In this document: one piece after another, positions 45,472-54,120 of the stretch
How the letters are laid out: the number at the start of each line of letters is the position of its first letter
Position numbering within the stretch: the stretch's first letter is position 1
Assembly (NCBI RefSeq): GCF_001514115.1
Contig: NZ_KQ948451.1
Span: forward strand, 603,308-667,307
Source of the DNA: Streptomyces olivochromogenes
GTDB lineage: Bacteria; Actinomycetota; Actinomycetes; Streptomycetales; Streptomycetaceae
Direction of reading: 5' to 3'
Length of the DNA stretch: 64,000 bases
Notes under the pieces: generated by a model
Told to the model about the DNA's origin: nothing
What the model saw: the letters and a program-made list of their open reading frames with translations, nothing else
The model's database searches: none
Translations under genes and position numbers: made by a program

Positions 45472-46221
45472 GTGGGAGCGGATCACCGTGTGGGGGATGT
45501 CCTGTTGGTCTCGTGCCCGTACACCGACGCACGGGTCACCCGTCTCACCCGACGGGAAGTGGTCGTCGAGTGGCCGTGGTGGGAGGTGGACCCGGACTGC
45601 GACTGGATCGAGTGGAACGGCCAGGTGGCCCTGGCCGGCGATCCGGCCTCGTACGACTGGGACTTGGAGCTGTTCCGCACCGAGCCGCCGCCCCGGCACC
45701 TCGAGGTCGGCGCGGTGTGCAAGGTCGGCATCCCTCCCACGGTGGTGCATGTGATGAGCGTCGAACGGATGGATCCACCGCTGGAGACAGGACGTCTCCC
45801 TCGTCTGGAGACGCAGGTGATGGTGCTGCGCACGGGGCAGTCGCACGATCCCGACCTGGAGTGGCAGGGCTACGGGATCGCTCCCGACGACGGGATCCCG
45901 ATCGCTCTCGACCTGCTGTTCCGCCCGTACGCCTGCCTCGTGGCGGGTGACGAGGTCGCGGACGCCGCGGGGCGCGCCTGGCGGTTCGACGCGCCGTGGG
46001 ACTGGCATCCGTTCGACGGTCAGGAGCCCTCCGAACCCGCCTGGCCGCTCAGTCTCCTGACCCGCGACGGCCGCCCCGACGACGCGGCGGCGACCGTCGT
46101 GGCGCGGGCGACGCGCAGCGGTTCGCATGAGCAGGAGCTCGCCCGCTGGGTGGAACTGACCCAGGCCAGACCCACCCGCCTCGTCGTCGTACGGGACTCG
46201 GCCCGGCAGCCGAACCGCTGA
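45472..46221 (+). CDS. Soluble protein of unknown function
   Basis: A 249-residue Trp-rich protein beginning MGADHRVGDVLLVSCPYTDA, with VVVEWPWWEVDPDCDWIEWN and WRFDAPWDWHPFDG. No motif I recognise. The GTG at 45472 has GGAGG 6-7 nt upstream; the longer frame upstream is low-quality. Composition is clearly coding. It could be linked to the methyltransferase before it (217-nt gap) or stand alone. Confidence 0.75.
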   Translation: MGADHRVGDVLLVSCPYTDARVTRLTRREVVVEWPWWEVDPDCDWIEWNGQVALAGDPASYDWDLELFRTEPPPRHLEVGAVCKVGIPPTVVHVMSVERMDPPLETGRLPRLETQVMVLRTGQSHDPDLEWQGYGIAPDDGIPIALDLLFRPYACLVAGDEVADAAGRAWRFDAPWDWHPFDGQEPSEPAWPLSLLTRDGRPDDAAATVVARATRSGSHEQELARWVELTQARPTRLVVVRDSARQPNR

Positions 46222-46329
46222 CCGTCGAACGTTCCAACATCCTTTTTGCCCCGAGGGGTTCCGCCGGTTCGCGCGTAAACAGAAACGACGCTGCCGGCGA
46301 CACCTGAGGATCAAGGAGCAGGGGACGAC

Positions 46330-47463
46330 ATGAGATTCCTGGAGCGTGAGCGCGCGGCCCTCGCCAAACTGCTGCCCGGCCTCGACGAGAGTCTGAGGGC
46401 CGTACCGCTGATGACACTGGAGGGGCCGAAAAGCCCCGGCATCGGGCTGTTCCGGGAGGCGGGCGGGCCGGGTCTGCTGGCCCCGACCGCCTTCCAGGGC
46501 CGGGGCGCCACCGCGTTGGAGACCCTGCGGGTGCAGCGCGCGCTGGGCAGTCGTTCGCCGTCGCTCGCGGTGGCGACGACGATGCACCACTTCTCGATGG
46601 CCACGCTGGTCGGGCTGAGCGACTCCGGCGAGGGGCTGGAGTGGATGCTCGTGCAGGGCGTCGCGTCCGAGAACCGGCTGATGGCGTCCGGCTTCGCCGA
46701 GGGGCGAAGCGGCACCGGCATCCTGTCGCCCTCCATGTCCGCCACGGTGACGCCCGAAGGGGTGCGGATCACCGGTGTGAAACGGCCGTGCAGCCTGGCC
46801 CGTTCCATGGATCTGCTCACCGCCAGCGTGATGGTGCCGTGCGAGGAGGGCGAAGGAGAGGAGCTGGCCGTGGCGCTGGTTCCCGCCGAGAGCGAGGGGC
46901 TGAGCGTCAGCGGCTTCTGGTCGAGCACCTTCCTGGCGGGCGCCGAGAGCGACCAGGTGACGCTGGACAACGTACTGGTTCCCAAGGAACTCCTGGTGCG
47001 CACGGCCTCGCCGGCCGGGGCCCGCCTCGACGAGGTGCAGACCGCCGGCCTGGTCTGGTTCGAGCTGCTGATGACCGGCAGCTACCTCGGCGCCGCGAGC
47101 GCCCTCGTCGAGCGGGTGCTGCTCAACGACCGGGTGCCCGACGCCGAACGGGTCCGGCTGCTGGTGGAGATCGAGGGCGCGACGGCGGCGGTCGAGGGCC
47201 TCGCCCGCCGGGTGGACGAGGGCGTGCCCGACGAGTCCGCGCTCGCCGACTCGCTCTACGCGCGCTACACCGTGCAGGACGCACTCGCCCGGATCGTGCC
47301 CCGGTCCGTCGAACTGCTCGGCGGCCTCAACTTCATGTCCTCGGACGAGGTCGGATACCTCGCCGCCTGCGCCAACGGTCTCGCCCTGCACCCGCCGTCG
47401 CGCTCACGGATGACCGGCCCACTGTCCGCATACCTCGCCGACGAGCCGCTGACCATCGCGTAA
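46330..47463 (+). CDS. Acyl-CoA-dehydrogenase-fold flavoprotein, candidate amine N-hydroxylase (VlmH-like)
   Basis: A 377-residue acyl-CoA dehydrogenase-fold protein: helical N-terminus, a middle beta domain (SGFAEGRSGTGILSPSMSA, FWSSTFLAGAESDQVTLDN) and C-terminal helices with ELLGGLNFMSSDEVGYL. Isobutylamine N-hydroxylase VlmH of valanimycin synthesis has this fold and similar size and works with reduced flavin from a partner reductase; such a reductase is encoded at 50717 and an amine-forming aminotransferase at 48824. I therefore propose fatty-amine N-hydroxylation; a desaturating acyl-CoA dehydrogenase is the alternative. AAGGAG lies upstream of the ATG. Confidence 0.75.
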   Translation: MRFLERERAALAKLLPGLDESLRAVPLMTLEGPKSPGIGLFREAGGPGLLAPTAFQGRGATALETLRVQRALGSRSPSLAVATTMHHFSMATLVGLSDSGEGLEWMLVQGVASENRLMASGFAEGRSGTGILSPSMSATVTPEGVRITGVKRPCSLARSMDLLTASVMVPCEEGEGEELAVALVPAESEGLSVSGFWSSTFLAGAESDQVTLDNVLVPKELLVRTASPAGARLDEVQTAGLVWFELLMTGSYLGAASALVERVLLNDRVPDAERVRLLVEIEGATAAVEGLARRVDEGVPDESALADSLYARYTVQDALARIVPRSVELLGGLNFMSSDEVGYLAACANGLALHPPSRSRMTGPLSAYLADEPLTIA

Positions 47464-47672
47464 CCCCAGCCGGCGCGAGCGCCCCGAAGGGTGCGCGAGG
47501 AACGGCGCGACAAGCCACAGACAACCCGCAGTCGCCGCCGCACAACAAGAACCGAGCTCATAGGCGCCCCGCACGCGCAAAACCCCAGCACCCCAACACC
47601 CACCCGCCCGGACACCCGCCCGCCCGTCCGTCCGGCAACACCTACGCTCACTCGACCGAGGGGATCACCGCC

Positions 47673-48827
47673 ATGCCTCTGTCCCGGCCCCGGCCCAGCG
47701 CTCCGACCAGCTCGCAACCGCCCGCGAAACGCCCCACGATTCTGCTCACCGGCGGCGCCGGGGTACTCGGCAGAGCCCTGATCGAGGAGCTGTCGCCGGA
47801 TTTCGGAATCGTCTGCCTGCGCCACCGCACGCCGGTGAACGACCACCGGGTCCGTGAGGTCCGCGCCGATCTGCTGGAACCCGGACTCGGCCTGACCCGG
47901 GCGGACTTCACCCGGCTCATCGCCGAAGTGGACCTGGTGGTGCACTCCGCCGCCGCCACCAACTGGAAGGCGGAGCCCGCCCAGATCCGGCGGGCCAACC
48001 TCGACGGCACGATCGCGATGCTCGGCCTCGCCGCCCGTGCCGAGGCTCCGTTCTTCCACATGAGCACCGCTTTCGTCGCCAACCCGCTGGCGCCGGAGGA
48101 GCAGGAGCGCTTCCCGGGTGCCGCCGCGTACCTCGCCTCCAAGACGGCGGCCGAACAGGTCGTGCGCGACGCCCCGGTGCCGGGCGTGATCATGCGCCCG
48201 TCGGTGGTGATGGGAGACTCCGTCACCGGTCGGATCGCCGGGATGCAGGGGCTGACGCGGGCACTGGGCTCCATCGTGAAGGGGCAGGTGCCGGTGCTGC
48301 CGGGAACGCCGGACGCACGGATCGACATGGTGCCCCAGGACATCGTCGCGCGCGCGGTGGGTGACCTGATGAGGGCCGGTGTCACGGGCGGCGAGTACTG
48401 GCTGACGGCCGGCACCGAGGCGCTGCTCCAGCGTGAAGTGGTGGACACCTGCCTGGAGTTCGCCGACCAGTGGGGACCGCGGCCGCATCCGCCCCGGCTC
48501 ATCCCGCTGGAGTCGGTGCACCGGCTGCTGCTGCCGCTGATCGAGGGCCCCACGTTCCCGGAGTCACTGCGCCGCCGCTTCCAGACGTACGCGGAACTGC
48601 TGCTGGTCTTCCAGCGGGCCCTCCCCTTCGAATCGTCCCTCGGGTCGCCGCACTGCGGCACGGCCCCCTCGAAGGACGACCTCCGGCGGGCGCTCGTACG
48701 CAACCTGGCAGCCTGGTCCACCGGGCGCGGCGGCATGCGCACCCGCCTGCGTCCGGGGACCGCGCAGGACACGGCGGCGAGGTCCCAGCCTTCGCCGGCC
48801 ACGCACACCCAGGAACTGGCCTCATGA
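47673..48827 (+). CDS. Thioester-reductase-like extended short-chain dehydrogenase
   Basis: A 384-residue NAD(P)-dependent protein: TILLTGGAGVLGRALIEEL (GxxGxxG), VHSAAATNWKAEP, and the catalytic YLASK (YxxxK) in AAYLASKTAAEQVV. This pattern matches thioester-reductase/fatty-acyl-reductase (NAD_binding_4) domains, which release an acyl-CoA or acyl-ACP as aldehyde. Its stop overlaps the aminotransferase start (ATGA), so aldehyde made here would be aminated next. The chain-length preference is unknown. The C-terminal ~40 residues look disordered. Confidence 0.82.
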   Translation: MPLSRPRPSAPTSSQPPAKRPTILLTGGAGVLGRALIEELSPDFGIVCLRHRTPVNDHRVREVRADLLEPGLGLTRADFTRLIAEVDLVVHSAAATNWKAEPAQIRRANLDGTIAMLGLAARAEAPFFHMSTAFVANPLAPEEQERFPGAAAYLASKTAAEQVVRDAPVPGVIMRPSVVMGDSVTGRIAGMQGLTRALGSIVKGQVPVLPGTPDARIDMVPQDIVARAVGDLMRAGVTGGEYWLTAGTEALLQREVVDTCLEFADQWGPRPHPPRLIPLESVHRLLLPLIEGPTFPESLRRRFQTYAELLLVFQRALPFESSLGSPHCGTAPSKDDLRRALVRNLAAWSTGRGGMRTRLRPGTAQDTAARSQPSPATHTQELAS

Positions 48828-50191
48828 CCGCGGCCCCCGCCCCCGCCCCTGTCGAGACGCCGGACACCGCAACCGCGACACCGATCAACGGAACCGCGAC
48901 ACCGGCCGCCGGATCCGTGGCACCGGTCGCCGACCCCGCCACGGACCGTGCGCACATCGCCCGGCTCTACCGCGAGCACCTCTCCTCCGGCCGCTCCGTC
49001 CTCGGCACGGTGCTCGGCGGCATGCTGGAGACGGCGTCCGACGGCGCGTGGGTGTTCACCGAGGACGGCCGCCGCTACCTCGACTTCGGCGGTTACGGGG
49101 TCTTCATCCTCGGTCACCGGCATCCCCACGTGACCGCGGCGGTGCACCGCCAGGTGGACACCCATCCGCTGGCCGGGCGGGTCTTCCTCGAGCCCGTCGC
49201 GGCCCTCGCCGCCGAGGCACTGGCCGCACGGACCCCACCGGGCCTCGACCACGTCCACTTCGTGAACTCCGGCGCGGAGGCCACCGAGGCCGGTCTGAAA
49301 CTGGCCCGGGCGCACGGCCACACCGCCCTCGTCTCCACCCTCGGCGGCTACCACGGCAAGACCCTGGGCGCGCTGACCGCCACCGCCAACCCGAAGTACC
49401 AGCAGCCCTTCCAGCCGCTGCTGCCGGACAGCACGGCGATCCCGTACGGGGACACGGCCGCGCTGGACGCCACGCTCGCCGAACTCGGCCGCCGGGCCTG
49501 CGTGATCGTCGAGCCGGTGCAGGGCGAGGGCGGCGTACGCATTCCACCGCCGGGCCATCTGGCGGAGGTGAGCCGGCTGTGCCGGACGTACGGGGCCTTC
49601 CTGATCGTCGACGAGATCCAGACGGGCCTGGGCCGGCTGGGTTCGTGGTGGGGCATGGACGCCGACGCCCAGGACGGCCCGCCGCCACAGCCCGACGTAC
49701 TGCTCGTCGGAAAGGGACTCAGCGGCGGTGTCGTGCCCGTCGCGGCGATGGTCGCGACCGCGGCGGCCTACGGACCTTTCTCCCGCGACCCCTATCTGCA
49801 CACCTCCACCTTCGCGGCCTCCCCGATCGCCTGCGCCGCCGCGCTCGCCGCGGTCGAGGCCCTGGACCGGGAGGGCGTCGTCCCGCGTGCCAAGGCCCTG
49901 GGCGAGCGGCTGCTCGCGGGCGTCCGGGCCGCCTGCGCCCCGTACGCCGGCGGCCTGGTGCGCGAGGTGCGCGGGCGGGGGCTGCTGATCGGCCTGGAGT
50001 TCACCGAGGAGCAGGCCGTGGGTGAACTGATCCTCGAGCTGGTCGGGCGCGGCGTCCTGGTGAACCACTCCCTCAACGCCACCCGGGTACTGCGGCTGAC
50101 ACCGCCCGCGATCGTCGGCGAGGAGGAGCTACGGCTGTTCCTCACCGCCCTGGCCGAGGCGCTGCGCGTCGTCGCGACCCGCCTCGGCTGA
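48824..50191 (+). CDS. Class III PLP-dependent aminotransferase
   Basis: A 455-residue class III aminotransferase with an Ala/Pro/Thr-rich leader of ~40 residues. Motifs: FVNSGAEATEAGLKLAR, GGYHGKTLGALTAT, IVEPVQGEGGV, LIVDEIQTGLGR (PLP pyridine Asp) and LLVGKGLSGGVVP (Schiff-base Lys). It probably converts a fatty aldehyde, made by the coupled reductase, to a primary amine. This aldehyde/amine pairing is expected for elaiomycin-like azoxy lipids. Confidence 0.9.
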   Translation: MTAAPAPAPVETPDTATATPINGTATPAAGSVAPVADPATDRAHIARLYREHLSSGRSVLGTVLGGMLETASDGAWVFTEDGRRYLDFGGYGVFILGHRHPHVTAAVHRQVDTHPLAGRVFLEPVAALAAEALAARTPPGLDHVHFVNSGAEATEAGLKLARAHGHTALVSTLGGYHGKTLGALTATANPKYQQPFQPLLPDSTAIPYGDTAALDATLAELGRRACVIVEPVQGEGGVRIPPPGHLAEVSRLCRTYGAFLIVDEIQTGLGRLGSWWGMDADAQDGPPPQPDVLLVGKGLSGGVVPVAAMVATAAAYGPFSRDPYLHTSTFAASPIACAAALAAVEALDREGVVPRAKALGERLLAGVRAACAPYAGGLVREVRGRGLLIGLEFTEEQAVGELILELVGRGVLVNHSLNATRVLRLTPPAIVGEEELRLFLTALAEALRVVATRLG

Positions 50192-50241
50192 CCCGTCCGC
50201 CATCGCCGACCCGTCCCTACCGTGGAAAGGCAACACCTCCC

Positions 50242-50724
50242 ATGCGTCACGTGACCGTACGGCTGACCGCCCACGACGTCGACCCCGAGACCGCCTACCA
50301 GCGGATCCGTGATTTCCGCCGGTATCCCGAAGTCACCGAGACCGTCCGCGAGGTCGTGGTCCATCCACCCCATGACGACGGCACGGTGGTGTCGGACTGG
50401 ACCGTGCGCTTCAGGAACGGTCTGATGCGCTGGTCGGAACGGGACGCGTTCTTCCCGCAGACGCGGACCATCGGTTTCACCCAGCTCACGGGCGACTTCG
50501 AGCTGTTCGAGGGCACCTGGCGGTGCGCGTCCGGCGAGGACGGTACGGCGGTGACCTTCGACGCCGTCTTCGACCTCGGGATCCCCACGCTGGCGGAACT
50601 CCTCGACCCGGTCGCCGACTCGACGCTGCGCAGCAATATCGAGCGCATCCTGCGCGGGCTGCTCGGCAGGGTCACGCCCGCCCCGGCCCAACTCGCCGAC
50701 AGCGTCGCCCCCGCGCATGGCTGA
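50242..50724 (+). CDS. SRPBCC (START-like) family protein
   Basis: A 160-residue cyclase/aromatase-like SRPBCC protein: HDVDPETAYQRIRDFRRYPE, RWSERDAFFPQTRTIGF and FELFEGTWRC. The fold binds hydrophobic ligands; in this cluster it could bind a lipid intermediate. GGAAAGG lies before the ATG and its last codons overlap the flavin reductase start by 8 nt. Confidence 0.85.
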   Translation: MRHVTVRLTAHDVDPETAYQRIRDFRRYPEVTETVREVVVHPPHDDGTVVSDWTVRFRNGLMRWSERDAFFPQTRTIGFTQLTGDFELFEGTWRCASGEDGTAVTFDAVFDLGIPTLAELLDPVADSTLRSNIERILRGLLGRVTPAPAQLADSVAPAHG

Positions 50725-51292
50725 CCTCACCCTCGTGCCCCGCCAGCCCCGTCCCGACGGCCCGTCCACCGCGGGCTGGGACACCCTGCGGGACGAGCCC
50801 GGCCCCGACACGGTCCGCTGTCTCGGCCTCTACGCCAAGCTGACGGCCGGCGTCACGGTCGTCACGGCACTGGACGGAACGGGCCAGCCGACCGGGATGA
50901 CGGTCTCCGCGCTCACGTCCCTGTCGGCGCGCCCGCCGCTGGTCCTCGCGTGTCTGCGCGGCACCTCCCGCACGCTGACCGCCCTGAAGCAACAAGGTGC
51001 CTTCGCCGTAAGTCTCCTGACGGATCATCAGCGGTCGGTCGCGGAACTCTTCGCCGACACCTCCGTGCCGCCCGCCAGGCGGTTCGAAAACAGCCCGGTG
51101 CGCCGGGTGCTCGGCCTGCCGGTCCTCGCCGACGCGCTCGCGTGGTCGGTGTGCCTGGTCGAGGACGTACGACCGTACGGGGATCACCACGCCGTCGTCG
51201 GACGGGTGATGGCGGTGGAGGTGAACGGCGGACGGCCGCTGCTCTGGCACGACCGGGCATTCCACGCGCTGCCCACGGCGACCACCGACTGA
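50717..51292 (+). CDS. NAD(P)H:flavin reductase (VlmR-like)
   Basis: A 191-residue flavin-reductase-domain protein: GVTVVTALDGTGQPTGMTVS, LSARPPLVLACLRG, GAFAVSLLTDHQ and YGDHHAVVGRVMAVE. Two-component monooxygenases draw reduced FMN/FAD from such proteins; valanimycin VlmR has the same role and about the same length. It closes the plus-strand operon and is followed by a near-perfect terminator. Confidence 0.88.
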   Translation: MADLTLVPRQPRPDGPSTAGWDTLRDEPGPDTVRCLGLYAKLTAGVTVVTALDGTGQPTGMTVSALTSLSARPPLVLACLRGTSRTLTALKQQGAFAVSLLTDHQRSVAELFADTSVPPARRFENSPVRRVLGLPVLADALAWSVCLVEDVRPYGDHHAVVGRVMAVEVNGGRPLLWHDRAFHALPTATTD

Positions 51293-51311
51293 GCCCACCA
51301 GAAGTCAGGAC

Positions 51312-51347
51312 GGAGGCCCGGCCGGGGTTCGCCCCGGCCGGGCCTCC
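51312..51347 (+). terminator. Strong UUCG-tetraloop terminator
   Basis: A perfect 16-bp GC-rich stem (51312-51327 with 51332-51347) closed by TTCG, 20 nt past the flavin reductase stop. It ends the first biosynthetic operon. Confidence 0.92.
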
Positions 51348-51406
51348 CTCGTATCCACGACCACTCCGTACCACTCCCTACACACAACCGAGGCCAAGGA
51401 GGCCCC

Positions 51407-52276
51407 ATGTCCCTGCCCCGCATTCCCGGCGTGAACTCCGAGAGCGCCGCGGCCGAACTGCTCAGGACGCCCGAGCGGCTGGCCGGCAACACCCAGTCCA
51501 CCGCGCACCGGCTGGTCGCCGGACTCGACGGCGACCCCGAGACGGACGACTGGGGCCTGCCCCCGACACCGGAGCGTCCTCACCCGGTCGTCCTCGTGCA
51601 CGGCACGCTCGGCGACCGGGAGTCCGTCTGGCGGACGCTGGCGCCCGCCCTCAGGACGGCCGGGCACCGCGTCTTCCGCCTCAACTACGGGGAACTGCCC
51701 ACGCTCCCCCGTCTGTACGGTCTCGGGGACCTGCGGAAGTCCTCCCAGGAACTCGCGGAGTTCGTGGACCGGGTGCTGGTGGACACCAAGGCGTCGAAGG
51801 TGGACCTCGTGGGCCACTCGCAGGGCGGGATGCTCCCGCACTACTACCTCAAGTACCTCGGCGGGACGGGGAAGGTGCGCCGTGTCGTCGGGATCGCGCC
51901 CAGCAACCACGGGGTCGAGGTGGCGGGCCTGACGAAGCTGGTCCGCCAAGTCCCGGGCGTGCAGGCGGTCGTGGAGGACAAGGTGCTCTTCCGGATCAGC
52001 CCGGCCTTCACCCAGCTGCTGCACGACTCGGAGTTCGTGGGGGAGCTGGTGGCTCCGGGGGACACGGTGGACGGGGTCGACTACACCGTCATCTGGTCGA
52101 CCCGGGACGAGCTGGTCCAGCCTCCGGAAGCCCAGCAGCTGAAGCCCGCCCGGCCGGAACACCCGGTCACCAACACCTGCTTACAGCTTCTCGCCCCGCA
52201 GAACCGGACCACCCACCTGGCCATGCCGTACGACCCGCTCGTGGTGCGGGAGACGCTCAAGGCGCTGGCCGGCTGA
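51407..52276 (+). CDS. Lipase/esterase of the EstA/LipB-like alpha/beta hydrolase group
   Basis: A 289-residue alpha/beta hydrolase: PVVLVHGTLGD (oxyanion region), nucleophile Ser138 in LVGHSQGG, Asp in VDYTVIWSTRDELV and a C-terminal His in THLAMPYDP. No signal peptide is evident, unlike most lipases of this group. AGGAGG precedes the ATG. It lies alone between two terminators; it might hydrolyse an ester intermediate of the cluster, but that is inference. Confidence 0.85.
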   Translation: MSLPRIPGVNSESAAAELLRTPERLAGNTQSTAHRLVAGLDGDPETDDWGLPPTPERPHPVVLVHGTLGDRESVWRTLAPALRTAGHRVFRLNYGELPTLPRLYGLGDLRKSSQELAEFVDRVLVDTKASKVDLVGHSQGGMLPHYYLKYLGGTGKVRRVVGIAPSNHGVEVAGLTKLVRQVPGVQAVVEDKVLFRISPAFTQLLHDSEFVGELVAPGDTVDGVDYTVIWSTRDELVQPPEAQQLKPARPEHPVTNTCLQLLAPQNRTTHLAMPYDPLVVRETLKALAG

Positions 52277-52321
52277 GTCCCGTACGACGACGAAGTGCCC
52301 GTACGGCGAAGGAGAGGACGC

Positions 52322-52370
52322 GAGGGAGGGGGTGGTGCGGGCCGACCGGGCCCGCACCACCCCCTCCCTC
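52322..52370. terminator. Bidirectional terminator between convergent operons
   Basis: A perfect 22-bp stem (52322-52343 with 52349-52370) and a 5-nt loop, 45 nt after the lipase stop and 11 nt before the stop of the opposite gene. Confidence 0.93.
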
Positions 52371-52381
52371 ATGTGGTCGGC

Positions 52382-52984
52382 TCAGAACGCCGTGCAGCGG
52401 CCCTTCTCACCGGGCCAGAAGCAGACCTGGCCGATGACGTCGAAGCCCGCGACCCCGTCCGGGGTGATCTTGTCGAGCCGGGGGGTGGGGATCTGCAGCC
52501 CGTTGATTCCGTCGCCGGCGAGCGGTCCGCTCGTCACGGTGCGGTCCGGCACGGGGCTGCCCTGCTTGAGATCTCCCTTGAAGTAGAGACTTCCGACCTC
52601 ACCCGTGTTCCAGGTGCCCACGCCGTTGCCCTCCACGGAGAAGGTCGGCGGGAGCACACCGAATCTTCCGGTGCCGTCGACACCGAAGACGATGTCGGTC
52701 AGCTCCGGCGCCGCTCCGCTGGGCGAGCGGCAGTCCAGGTATCCGATGTGCCCGGTCACCTCGGCCTCCTTGACCCGCACACTGAGCGGCGGGCTGAAGT
52801 TCACCTCGGCGTCGAGGCGGCACACGAGGTCGGGGACCGGTGCCGCCCGTACCGCGGCCGGTTCGGCCTGGGCGGTGGGGGCGGCCAGGGCCGTGCCCGC
52901 CAGGAGGGCGGCGGCCGGCACCGACCTCCTGGCGAGGCGGGACAGCGGGGACATCTTCGATTTCGTCTTGGCTGAGAACGTCAT
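52382..52984 (-). CDS. Secreted protein of unknown function
   Basis: A 200-residue protein with a signal peptide (cleavage near PTAQA-EPA). The mature part is beta-rich with four cysteines (DLVCRLD, YLDCRSP, GQVCFWPGEKGRC) and TDIVFGVDGTGRFGVLPPTF. It resembles secreted actinobacterial proteins of no known function. It is the last gene of the minus-strand operon, 20 nt after the desaturase. Confidence 0.75.
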   Translation of the reverse strand: MTFSAKTKSKMSPLSRLARRSVPAAALLAGTALAAPTAQAEPAAVRAAPVPDLVCRLDAEVNFSPPLSVRVKEAEVTGHIGYLDCRSPSGAAPELTDIVFGVDGTGRFGVLPPTFSVEGNGVGTWNTGEVGSLYFKGDLKQGSPVPDRTVTSGPLAGDGINGLQIPTPRLDKITPDGVAGFDVIGQVCFWPGEKGRCTAF

Positions 52985-53004
52985 TGCGTCCGGTTTCCTT
53001 TCCT

Positions 53005-54057
53005 TCAGGCCGTGGCCGTGGTTCCACGGAGAACTTCGCTCGCGGAGCCGAGATGCTCGGCGAGGTCGCGGTACGACTCCAGGACGCCCGTCTCGACGTA
53101 AGGGATCTCCCGCTCGACGCAGAACTGCTTGACGAGCGGATAGGCGCGGCGCAGCGCCGCCCTGGGCATGCCGGGGAAGAGGTGGTGCTCGATCTGGTAG
53201 TTGAGGCCGCCGTAGAAGAAGTCGCCGATGTATCCGGTGGGCAGGGTGCGCGAGGTGAGGACCTGGCGCTCCAGCCAGCTCCACTCCTTGCCCACGCGGG
53301 TCGGCAGGCCCTTGTGGTTGACGGCGAAACCGAGGCCGAGCAGATACCCGAGGAGGACCTGGTGGACGGCGAGGAAGAGCAGGACGGACGGCCAGGGCAG
53401 GAGCACGAAGAGCCCGCCGAAGAACAGCACCGCGTGCAGCACCATCAGGCCGCCCTCCAGGAGCGGCTTGCGCAGCGCCCGGCGGCGCAGGGCGATGACG
53501 CCGGCGATCCGCAGCACCAGGGCTTCGAGGCCCAGCAGCGGGAAGAACAGATAGCGCTGGTTGGCCGCGAGGAAGCGGGCGAATCCCTTGCGGTCCTGGG
53601 CCTGTTCGGGCGCGAAGACGGCCACGCGCCGCAGGATGTCGGGGTCGAGCTCCAGGTGGTTGGGGTGGTTGTGGTGCCGGTTGTGGTGCTGCACCCACCA
53701 GCCGAAGCAGACCCCGAGCATCAGGTTGCCATGGACCAGGCCGAGGGCCTGGATGACCTTGCGGGACCGGGTGATCTGACGGTGTCCCGCGTCGTGCACG
53801 ATGAAGGCGAGCTGCTCGTGCCAGACGGCGAGCCAGACCGCGGCCAGGACCACCTTCCACCAGGAGCCGCCGGAGTACGCGAGCGCGGCCCAGCCGAGGG
53901 CGTTCATCAGCCAGACCACCGCGATCCCGGTCACGTACTGGCCCGTGCGGGGCCGCATGAGCCCGGCGGCCTGGACGCGCCGGGTCAGTTCGCGGAAGTC
54001 CTCGTCCTGCGCGGCCGGTTCATACGGTGAGGAGTTGACTGCCGGGCTGTCGGTCAT
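53005..54057 (-). CDS. Membrane fatty acid desaturase
   Basis: A 350-residue integral-membrane di-iron desaturase with all three His boxes: HDAGH (88-92), HHNRHHNH (~124-131) and QIEHH near the C-terminus. Four or more hydrophobic helices lie between. It would insert a double bond into an acyl chain or an alkyl amine/azoxy intermediate; elaiomycin and azodyrecins carry an alkene next to the azoxy group. The exact substrate is unknown. Confidence 0.9.
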   Translation of the reverse strand: MTDSPAVNSSPYEPAAQDEDFRELTRRVQAAGLMRPRTGQYVTGIAVVWLMNALGWAALAYSGGSWWKVVLAAVWLAVWHEQLAFIVHDAGHRQITRSRKVIQALGLVHGNLMLGVCFGWWVQHHNRHHNHPNHLELDPDILRRVAVFAPEQAQDRKGFARFLAANQRYLFFPLLGLEALVLRIAGVIALRRRALRKPLLEGGLMVLHAVLFFGGLFVLLPWPSVLLFLAVHQVLLGYLLGLGFAVNHKGLPTRVGKEWSWLERQVLTSRTLPTGYIGDFFYGGLNYQIEHHLFPGMPRAALRRAYPLVKQFCVEREIPYVETGVLESYRDLAEHLGSASEVLRGTTATA

Positions 54058-54120
54058 CGGTGTGCCACCGACCCTTCCGTTGTTGGACGCCCGCGATGCG
54101 GGCGGGTGTGCGCGGCCTGT

